From contig OZ020598.1 in NCBI GenBank assembly GCA_963971535.1, positions 91,971,742 through 92,035,741 of the forward strand: a stretch of DNA of 64,000 bases, written 5' to 3'. The notes below the pieces were generated by a model that saw nothing but the letters and a program-made list of their open reading frames with translations, searched no databases and was not told where the DNA came from. Made by a program: the position numbers and the translations under genes. This document shows positions 55,901-64,000 of this stretch, in pieces; position 1 is the stretch's first letter; each line of letters opens with the position of its first letter. The DNA is from Notolepis coatsorum (lineage: Eukaryota; Chordata; Actinopteri; Aulopiformes; Paralepididae).

Positions 55901-58900
55901 TAGCTGGGGGTAGAAACAGACGAGTCAGTCAGAGCGGGTCAGGTAGCTGGGGGTAGAAACAGACGAGTCAGTCAGAGCGGGTCAGGGAGCTGGGGGTAGA
56001 AACAGACGAGTCAGTCAGAGCGGGTCAGGTAGCTGGGGGTAGAAACAGACGAGTCAGTCAGAGCGGGTCAGGTAGCTGGGGGTAGAAACAGACGAGTCAG
56101 TCAGAGCGGGTCAGGTAGCTGTAGAAACAGACGAGTCAGTCAGAGGACGACGATATCCCACCTGCCCGTTAGTTCCTGAGTCTGTCTGGGTGAAGGGTCA
56201 GCGATTCATTTCTGGCAAATATTTTGTCTGTCCGCTCTATCTTACAGTCGCGAAGACGTCTCGGTGGACACACACACAGAAGATCATACAAACAGAACGA
56301 GACGAGACAGGATGTAATACATTCCTTGTATGTGGGGGGATCTATGATTGGCTGTTGCCGACTTCTCTTCCATTTTGGTGAGAATGATAACAAGACTAAA
56401 TCATTTTGGTGAGAACTACGAGACACATCGTCCGAGCCATTTTAACACACTGTTGGCACAGCGGTAGAGGAACAAGGAAGCGAAGAAATCGGCTTGATCG
56501 AAAGGGAACAGATCAACAGACCCTCGTGAGCGATTGACGAGAGATTTGCTCTCTGTCTGCACACACAGCATGACTCTGTAACGGTTCTTTCCACCAACAT
56601 TTACATTTACATTTAGTAATTTACAGTAGCTGACGCTTATCCAAAGTGACTTACAAGTTCTGTACGACAAGTCAGCAGGAAGGGTACAACTCTTACAGCT
56701 GAGTAACAACAGCTGAGTTTGTACTTTTTATATTACTATATTGTATTTGTACTGTGAAGCTATGCATCCCCCACCCTGTATCCCCCCCTCCCCCCCCCAT
56801 GCTGCTTTGACACCCGAATTTCCCCAAGGGGATCAATAAAGGATTATCTTATCTTATCTTATCTTACAATGATCAAACAGTGCTGAAACTTGGGTGCTGC
56901 CGTATTGAGTGCATAGACACAAGACATTATTAGTATAGTAAGAGGAGTGCATGGTAGTATAGGACAGTAAAAAGAAGGTTAGTGTTTTTTAAATGTATTT
57001 TTTTTATTTCAGATATTGATTGAAGAAGTGTGTTTTTAGTCGACAGCGAAAGACCGGTGGGGATTCGGCTGCATGTCCTGACTGTGGTGGGAAGTTCGCT
57101 CCACCCTTGAGGAACAACATACCCGTCAGCGGGGTGCTGGTCCAGCTGTCCGAACTGCCAGTGGACGGGGAAGATGTACATGTTGTAGTTCTTGGCGAAG
57201 TCGTGGGCCAGCAGGTCCAGGGAGTGCTCTCCGGCCGTCAGCCTCTTCTCGTTCTCGAAGATCTTCTTCACCTGCAGGAGTCAAGAGAACACGTTCCACG
57301 CGTTATTAACATGCAGCCCATGTTTAGACTCTTGGAGGAACAAGCCAACATCATTGGAAATTGGTATCTATCTGTCTCCTTGTCTGACTCTGGAAAAGAC
57401 GGTAAACGTGTTTCCCATAATGTTGGCGTGTTCCTTTAATAGACAGATGGTTAGACTTTTACAATCTGATATCCTGCATGTTTCATGGATTCCTCTTGTG
57501 CTTCAGCTGAACAACATCACACACACACATACACTGTAAAAAAAAAGTGTAAATGCCATAAAAATACAGTAAATTACTTTTGTTTTAACCATTAAATAAA
57601 GGTTGTTATCTGTAAATAAAGGTTGTAATCTGTAAATTGATTTAATAAGAAATTATATATATTTTTTTAAGGATTATTCCATTGTCTTGAATGTTAAACT
57701 ACATTGAATTATATGTAAAAACACCTCAAATAAACACATATTTCTGTAAATGAATTGCTTTTCCACTTTTTAATTGGGGTATTTTACTGTAATTTCACAG
57801 TAAGTATTTGGCAACTGTTGCTAACAGACATTTTTTGTATTTTATTTTTTTATTCTTTTTTAAACAAACATATAAACAAACATGAAAACACACGATAAGA
57901 TATACAAGCATTAATTGTCAGGGCACATCCAATGTGATCACCTTTTGGTTAGTTGTTTTATATAAGATATACCCATAATACCTGTTATCTAAAAAAAAAA
58001 CCTACATACATATGCTCAGCTCGAACCCCCCCCTCCCGGACCCCACCTTGAGAAGTACCTCCACTATCCCTCGCACCTAACCAGACACTACCATTATAAG
58101 CTAGCTTTTATTCTCTCCACCACTTCTAACCACATTGACATTTTGGATTCATTGAGACCCAGAATTCTTGCTGTAGATATTTCATGGTAAATTACATCGA
58201 GATATGTAAGAAACCAAACTTTACGGCACATTTTTTCCGGTTGAAACCAGCGTGATGCGATCAGCTTTTTGGCTACTGTGATACCCGATAAAACCAATCT
58301 CTTTAGCTGTGGATTCACTGCAAACTCAAAAACATCATTCAACAGCAATACCGAGGGGTGTACAGGTATATTCCAAGATACGAGTTTTGATATTTGTTGG
58401 GTCACATCTTTCCAGAATGCCTTAACTGGTGAGCAGTCCCAATACATGTGCATAAATGTCCCTTCGTCCCCATTTGTACATTGGGTGCATTTGGAATCTT
58501 GTTTGAGCCCCATTCGGCACAGTCTTATAGGAGTCAAGTATGTCCTGTGAATATAGTTAAGATTGATTTGTTGATGATCCGGGTTCCTTGATGTAAGTCG
58601 GACATTTGCCCAGGCTCCTTGCCAATCAAAGTCATTTTCCAGGTCTGGTATATCCCTCCTCCAGACAGAGTACTGCTAACAGACATTTACAGTTTTTATT
58701 TTATTTACAGTGTAGAGGTGAAGCAGACAGCACCGCAGTTGGCTGTAGTTTTCAGGCTGTACGCTTATATCCCCGGAGCACACAACACTTTTGCTGATAC
58801 TCTGGACTTTTCATAAAATGTCCTGTCTCTTTTATATTGCACCTTGTTCTTGTTTTTTTTCTTAATTGTACAGTACCTTTTCTGTAATTCTGGTGTATTC

Positions 58901-61900
58901 TTTTACTTATTACTCTAGTGTATGTGTTTTTATCATGTACCTGTAAAGCACTTTGGTTTGGCTTTAGTCATTTGTAAATGTGCTATAGCAATAAAGATGA
59001 CTTGACTTTGACTTGACAACAACTGCCTTTCAATATGGAACTTGTTTTATTTACAGTGAGTGTAGACAGCACCGCAGTTGGCTGTAGCTTTCAGGCTGTA
59101 CGTGTCTATCCCCGGAGCACACAACAACTGCCTTTCAATCTGGAACTTGTTATCACCTCATGAAGCACATTTGTATCCTTTTAGGTGACAAAATCTATTT
59201 AATTGAACAACATTCAGAGTGTCTAGTGCGGCGTCCACTCACTCTGAGCTTCTGCTTCTCGGTGAGCAGGTTGTTCTCCTCGTCACGCTCGTACAGGGTG
59301 ACCATGACGTTCTTCAGCCAGTCTCTCATGCGCAGGGGGAACTCGCTCAGCTCGCTGTCCTCGCAGGGCTCGAGGACTGCAGAGAGAGAGACACACACAC
59401 AGCCGTTAGGACGGATGGAGACATTACAGTTTAGTAGTTTAGCTGACGCTTTTATCCAAGTTCTGTACGGCAAGTCAGCAGGAAGGGTACAACTCTGAGT
59501 AACAATGTTCATCAAACAGTGCTGAAACGTGGGCGCTGCAGTGTTGAGTGCATAGTAGCAAAGACATACCGGTAATTAGTAGAGTAGGACGAGTTTTGTT
59601 TTGTTTTTCATTTCAGATATTGATTGAAGATTAGAGTGCATTCCCTGAACCAGCAGGACAGATGTCTTTGTATGAAAATACCACGGGATGCACCGATACT
59701 GACTGACACTGGTACCAGGTTAAAAGAGGCTATTGGTATCAGGAGAATCTCGCCAATACTAAAACCTGATACCAAGAATAACATAATAATATGCCAGACA
59801 TCAAAGCCAAGGGACTGGCTCTTCTGCGTTTCTGGCACATGTAAGCACGTTAGATCTCTCTAACGGAAATAAATGAATTACGTCTCGATCATTATTGGCC
59901 CAATGACCCCAAACAAAGTCTTTACTGTCCTGTAAAAGTAATGGATCAGATCGCTACTCCTTATTGGCCAATACCTAAAGATTGCATTGTGAAAAAGCAG
60001 CATCTGTTCATCCCTAGACAAGACATGTGTACGTTACTATTTACTGTACACACTAGATTTCATGGTATAACTATCCATGTATGACAGGAGGATGTATGAA
60101 GGTTCAAGGACAATAACAACAAAGAGAAGTAAGTTAGAATAAGAAATACACACTGAACTACACAACAACGGCCATGAAGCGGTCTATCCAGGACTCTGTA
60201 CTTTTGCCACCATTTAATCTAAAATCCCATCCACTGAATTTGCAATGAATTCCATCTAACATTCCAGCCACGTCTCAGCCTACTCAGCAGTCTAAGTGAA
60301 AAATAATAGCACCAATATCATTCTTATCTTTAAACACTATCTTTAATTTCACTCTCTCGGAAGAAGCCGCTAATTCAATCTTTTTCATCGCGGCATTTAT
60401 AGAACGCCACCTTGGTCTCCGTTTGAGCCCTTCAGTCCTCTGGCTCATCTTATCCACTCAGAGATGGATGGGACTTTTATGACGAACGCGGAGCTTAGCC
60501 CGGGAGTCGGTGAACAGAGGGGGAAATGTGACCTGCATGCTGAGACCTGTCCTCTGGTCTCTGTGTCGAGGCCTGTCAGGCAGGCAGGGCGTTCTGGCTG
60601 AAACTGAGGCCTGTCAGGCGGGGCGTTCTGGCTGAGGCCCCCAGCCGTCAGTCACTGGGCTGGCAAGTGTCGGGGAAGTCTTTCAAGGCTGTGTGCTAAC
60701 AGCCTGTTCAGAGCTACTGTGGTCTGGGGGCCTTGTGGTGCCCCTGTTCTTGCTCGACCGAGTCAACCCAAAGGGTAAGAACTGAGTGAGTGAGTGAGTG
60801 AGTGAGTGAGTGAGTGAGTGAGTGAGTGAGTGAGTGAGTGAGTGAGTGAGTGAGTGAGTGAGTGAGTGAGTGAGTGAGTGAGTGAGTGAGTGAGTGAGTG
60901 AGTGAGTGAGTGAGTGAGTGAGTGAGTGAGTGAGTGAGTGACTGAGTGAGTGACTGAGTGACTGAGTGACAGACTGACTGACTGACTGACAGACCGAGTC
61001 AGCATTTTGACAGTCCCAGAACAGATTTGGCCGGTGGAGCATCTTTTGTGTCCAACTAGGCAAGTCTCATCTTGTTTCTGCTGTTGTTGTTTTGAAGCAC
61101 GGTGTGACACAGTTTATGTTTGTTCTTGCATTGGATTATTTTCAACCCAGAACTTGAGGCAGGTTGTGCAAGGAACTACATTTGTCATGATCCAGGTCAT
61201 GATCTTGAGTTCTGCATGTTCCCCTGTATCTCTCTCTCTCTCTCCCTCCCATATCTTTCCACATAACTATCTAATAAATTAAATTAGCCATCACAGATGA
61301 CCCCCAACCCTACCTCTATCCTACAATCTATGACAACCCTACCTCTATCCTACAATCTACAATCTATCCTACAATCTATATGACAACCCTACCTCTATCC
61401 TACCTCAGCAGATGTAGAGCAACAGTACAGCCAAGCATATATAAAATAGGACTTGTGCAACGGCTCCTAGTGCAGTATGTTATTTATTGAAGACAGATGT
61501 CCAGAGATGCACATCATCCAAGATGGAGGTTGGTTGTTGTGTCAGTTTAACATGCCATAACATGGCCGCCATGACACAAGCGGATCGTTTGGAAAGTCTT
61601 ACAGTGTAGCGCTTATGCAGGACAGATGTACTGTAAGCAGGGGTGTAAAGTACTTGAGTAATTGTACTTAGTTACAATACTTAAGTACTGTTTTGGGGGA
61701 TTTGTACTTTACTCGAGTATTATTCGGTTTGTATACTATACTATATAGGTCCAACTATTTTAATTAGTATATTTGTTTCTCTGGCCGAACTAACGTTAAC
61801 GTTATTAATCCTGCGGCCGCACTTTATTTAAAAACTGCTATCAGAAGAATAGACAGTCATAAAAAAGGTTTTTACTTTAACTTTTTAGTACTTAAGTACA

Positions 61901-63234
61901 TTTAAAAGTAGAAACCTTTTGACTTTTACTCAAGTGTGTTTTTAGCCAGATTATCTGACTTTTACTTGAGTATGATTTTGAGACGGTACCCATACTTTCA
62001 CTTAAGTATAATTTCTGGGTACTTTTTACACCCCTGACTGTAAGTAGGAGTACTACTACAATCGACCATATTCACACCATATTCACACGGAGGCCATTTT
62101 GCTCTTATGTCGTACTCAGGTTGGGATTCCTTTCCAAAATGGCCACCGTGTGAATATGGTCAATGGACACCACTGCATTTCTAGATGGAAAGCACCTCAT
62201 ACATCATTACAGTAACTCACTCACTCACTCACTCACTCACTCACTCACTCACTCACTCACTCACTCACTCACTCACTCACTCACTCACAGTTAGCCGCTC
62301 TGCCCCCTAGTGGAGGCCCACACGCACAGCACTTTGTGTACGACCGGTTCAATCTATGCGAGAGCGCTTCATGTCTACATCACTGTGTCCTTGTTCTTTT
62401 TTACGAGCCCACGCCTCTCGGTCTCGGCTGGGGATGAACCGACATGGTGACGGAAAGTAAAATAGCTAAACAAGACGTTAGAGGGAACTAACGAGTCTCT
62501 AGGTACAATGACTACCGCTGTCCTGAGGTGTGGGACATGAGCTCACATTTGCAGGGTCCGATGTAGTCCAGGTGCAGCTTGTGTCCCTTCTTGGTTCCCT
62601 CCAGCGCGCACTTGGTGGCGAAGAAGTGGCAAGAGGAGTCGTAGGTCTTGTTGTCGGTGCCGCAAACCTGGGAGAGCGGAGGAGGCGGGTCAGTTATAGG
62701 TTCTGAAGGGAACAAATACTGCGTTCTCCATCGTGTTCTAATGTTTGTAATGTTTGTCTGTCAACATGTTTGTCTGTCAGCATGTGACCAGTTGTTGTAC
62801 ATGCAGTTGGATTAAACAAGCACACAATTAAACAGCACAACATTGGATGAATGCATTTACCTAACATTCCGATTGGTCAGTAAGAAATTCATAGTGTCGG
62901 TTTATCGCCCAGGCCTATAGTATGCTACTAACCCCACCAGCTAACCATACCTAAAATGCATGTATTCACAGTGGTATAGGCAATTTCACCCATATTCCTC
63001 ATCTAATGTCGTCAGATGTCTGGTATTACTGTGGTTTATTGAACCCAGATAGAATGTATTTAGCAGCCTTCCTACTGATGGTATTGAACAATTACATGGG
63101 TATTGAACTCACGTGCTCGAACTCTCCAGTGGCCTCGGGGCAGCTGGTGGGGTCCTGGCACACGCACATGGGGGTGTTGCTGTCGTCGACCTCGCACACC
63201 TTGCCCTTCTTGCAGTGGTGGTACAGACAGGGGT
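52965..63234 (-). CDS. sparc: SPARC/osteonectin, 3' six coding exons (5' end outside the window)
   Basis: Exons, 5' to 3': 63234-63113, 62667-62547, 59376-59243, 57271-57123, 54652-54504 and 52993-52965. Phases agree throughout, giving a split Asp codon plus 233 residues and TAA. SPARC is a secreted, calcium- and collagen-binding matricellular glycoprotein. Visible parts: follistatin-like module ([40 protein letters not shown]), and the alpha-helical extracellular calcium-binding domain ([40 protein letters not shown]) with EF-hand loop [12 protein letters not shown] near the end. The protein ends DVDKDLVI. Human SPARC is 303 aa, so about 70 N-terminal residues (signal peptide, acidic domain) should lie above 64000. 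No defect is seen in the exons. Confidence 0.97.
53040..53330. repeat. Dispersed repeat starting with (AAATC)n in a SPARC intron
   Basis: An (AAATC) run of about 5 units is followed by GAGGAGAGAAACCTCAGATG-type sequence seen in many fish genomes. Family uncertain. Confidence 0.4.
53331..54503. other. Last SPARC intron, nothing recognised beyond simple repeats
   Basis: Contains a TATTATTATTATT run near 53340. No exon signal. Confidence 0.5.
54504..54652 (-). CDS. sparc: SPARC exon: EF-hand pair
   Basis: This 149-nt exon encodes [20 protein letters not shown] and [20 protein letters not shown]. The second EF-hand loop has Asp/Asp/Ser/Lys/Ile/Glu in canonical positions. Its first 18 nt and its acceptor (TTTCTACAG) are the same sequence that is tandemly repeated in the adjoining intron. 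Confidence 0.95.
54635..56148. repeat. Minisatellite made of repeated SPARC splice-acceptor/exon sequence, about 33 copies
   Basis: On the minus strand each 38-56 bp unit contains GTTTCTACAG (or TTTCTACCCCCAG) followed by CTACCTGACCCACTCTGA. This is the acceptor and first 18 coding bases of the SPARC exon at 54652. Roughly half the units use the CCCCCAG form. Some have CTCCC in place of CTACC. The array touches the exon directly. Confidence 0.95.
57123..57271 (-). CDS. sparc: SPARC exon: EC domain middle
   Basis: This 149-nt exon encodes [20 protein letters not shown] and [20 protein letters not shown], ending within the Gly codon of the first EF-hand loop (ADG). Donor GTATGT. Confidence 0.95.
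57834..58674 (-). mobile_element. L1/Tx1-type LINE 3' fragment with target duplication
   Basis: The minus-strand frame (58537-58094 and further upstream) reads [20 protein letters not shown], then [20 protein letters not shown], a C-x2-C..H..C end-domain typical of the L1/Tx1 group. A 14-bp duplication GCTAACAGACATTT flanks it at 57820-57833 and 58675-58688. It lies in a SPARC intron. Confidence 0.85.
59243..59376 (-). CDS. sparc: SPARC exon: start of EC domain
   Basis: This 134-nt exon encodes [20 protein letters not shown] and [20 protein letters not shown]. The residues before SELSEF (FLEPCED) differ from the common FI/YI-x-PCLD form, though the cysteine is kept. Confidence 0.95.
59636..60783. 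other. SPARC intron, nothing recognised
   Basis: A decayed GGTATCAGG/CCTGATACC inverted pair at about 59700-59780 resembles hAT subterminal sequence but lacks clear ends. Two short GAGGCCTGTCAGGC repeats lie near 60570-60615. Confidence 0.4.
60784..60963. repeat. (GAGT)n microsatellite, about 45 units
   Basis: A near-perfect tetranucleotide array, degenerating to GACT variants at its right end. In the SPARC pre-mRNA it reads (ACUC)n and is complementary to the array at 62214-62288 in the same intron. Confidence 0.97.
61638..62036. mobile_element. hAT MITE, 399 bp, perfect 8-bp target duplication
   Basis: Ends CAGGGGTGTAAAGTACTTGA and GTACTTTTTACACCCCTG. ACTGTAAG is duplicated at 61630-61637 and 62037-62044. 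Subterminal TTAAGTACTT repeats. It is located in a SPARC intron. Confidence 0.9.
62214..62288. repeat. (CTCA)n microsatellite, about 18 units
   Basis: A perfect array in the SPARC intron, reading (UGAG)n in the pre-mRNA. Confidence 0.97.
62547..62667 (-). CDS. sparc: SPARC exon: Kazal-like part
   Basis: This 121-nt exon encodes [20 protein letters not shown] and [20 protein letters not shown], nearly identical across vertebrates. It ends in phase 1 at donor GTGAGC. Confidence 0.97.
63113..63234 (-). CDS. sparc: SPARC exon: follistatin/EGF-like part
   Basis: This 122-nt exon encodes [20 protein letters not shown] and [18 protein letters not shown]. The acceptor CTCCAG is above 63234 and the donor GTGAGT below 63113. 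The cysteine spacing matches the follistatin-like module. Confidence 0.95.
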
Positions 63235-63464
63235 CTGGAGAACAGAAGAAACACATAAACAGAAAAGCAAAATGAGTTCTATTGGCACTAAAGCGTTTTC
63301 ACTAAAGTACAGGACAACAATCAAACACAAAGATGTGTTGAAAAGTGTTGCTTTATGTACAGTTTAACACAGGGGGAACTACTAGAGAGAGATACAATTT
63401 TGGGGGTAGGTAGGTACACCTACTTAGTTGCACCTGAACACACCTAGCAGATATAATTTATCTC

Positions 63465-64000
63465 TTCTATTCTATTCTATTCTCTCCTCTCCTCTGCTCT
63501 CCTCTGTTCTCCTCTGCTCTCCTCTCTTCTCCTCTGCTCTCCTCTCCTCTGCTCTCCTCTCTTCTCCTCTGCTCTCCTCTGCTCTCCTCTGCTCTCCTCT
63601 GCTCTCCTCTCTTCTCCTCTGCTCTCCTCTCTTCTCCTCTGCTCTCCTCTCCTCTGCTCTCCTCTGCTCTCCTCTCTTCTCCTCTGCTCTCCTCTGCTCT
63701 CCTCTCTTCTCCTCTGCTCTCCTCTGCTCTCCTCTGCTCTCCTCTGCTGTCCTATCTTCTCCTCTGCTCTCCTCTCATCTCCTCTCCTCTCCTCTGCTCT
63801 CCTCTCCTATCTTCTCCTCTGCTCTCCTATCTTCTCCTCTGCTCTCCTCTCCTCTCCTCTCCTATCTTCTCCTCTGCTCTCCTATCTTCTCCTCTGCTCT
63901 CCTCTCCTCTCCTCTGCTCTCCTCTCCTCTGCTCTCCTCTCTTCTCCTCTGCTCTCCTCTCCTCTCCTCTCCCTCTCCTCTCCTCTCCTCTCTTCTCCTC
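63465..64000. repeat. Pentanucleotide (CTCTC/CTCTG)n array running off the window end
   Basis: Over 500 bp of TCTCC/TCTGC pentamers with variants (TATCT, CTGTC), continuing to the last base. It lies upstream of the first visible SPARC exon and separates it from the exons outside the window. Confidence 0.96.

Larger units (their letters stand above)
56597..59635. repeat. Two copies of a dispersed repeat flanking the SPARC exons
   Basis: Copies lie at about 56597-57020 and 59420-59635. They share AGCTGACGCTTATCCAAAG-like, GTCAGCAGGAAGGGTACAAC, AACAGTGCTGAAAC and TTTCAGATATTGATTGAAGA. The first copy is split by a LINE-type tail (about 56716-56866) ending in (ATCTT)n. Confidence 0.75.

Noticed and set aside
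59690-59800. Another hAT-like GGATGCACCGATAC segment
   Set aside because: Only an isolated subterminal-like motif pair; no definable ends or target duplication.
60683-61110. Open frames rich in SLTH repeats
   Set aside because: Direct translation of the (GAGT)n microsatellite.

Overview
The window reads as nuclear DNA of a ray-finned (probably teleost) fish. Protein-coding sequence is scattered as short exons with GT/AG borders. The rest is dense with hAT-type DNA transposons, Tc1/IS630-type elements, non-LTR retrotransposons, tRNA-derived SINEs, minisatellites and microsatellites. No prokaryotic gene organisation, CRISPR array or functional RNA gene was found.

Two host genes are supported, both on the minus strand. 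(1) G3BP1 (stress-granule RNA-binding protein). Eleven coding exons run from the ATG at 26667 down to the stop at 8178. Splice phases agree at every junction and the assembled CDS is 1551 nt (516 aa): NTF2-like domain, acidic region, RRM and RGG tail. A non-coding first exon is proposed at about 36091-36350 and a 3' UTR at about 6520-8177. (2) SPARC (osteonectin). Six coding exons run from 63234 down to the stop at 52965, giving 233 residues plus a split codon. The signal peptide and acidic N-terminal exons lie beyond position 64000. A SPARC/G3BP1 neighbourhood is also known on human chromosome 5q33. ATOX1, which lies between them in human, was not recognised here.

Layout: 1-5740 holds an IS630/Tc1-type element with long terminal inverted repeats (338-3714, containing a LINE 3' fragment), then a Tc1 element (3832-5084). 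5741-6156 is a SINE. 6520-36350 is G3BP1, with large minisatellites in introns 7 and 8 and, in intron 1, three hAT-in-hAT nestings (24072-25838, 27641-30154, 30980-32314). 36437-52470 is intergenic: a SINE split by a foldback element, a minisatellite between inverted arms, a LINE with a 959-codon open frame (41666-44545), and further elements. 52475-64000 is SPARC, with a minisatellite made of about 33 copies of one of its own splice-acceptor regions, and complementary tetranucleotide repeats in one intron.

The most unusual theme is how closely tandem repeats and splice sites are tied together. A SPARC acceptor and a G3BP1 donor have been tandemly amplified, another G3BP1 donor abuts a roughly 94-copy array, and one G3BP1 intron carries complementary AC and GU tracts at its two ends. 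All identifications were made by eye from sequence and remembered family features; no searches were run.
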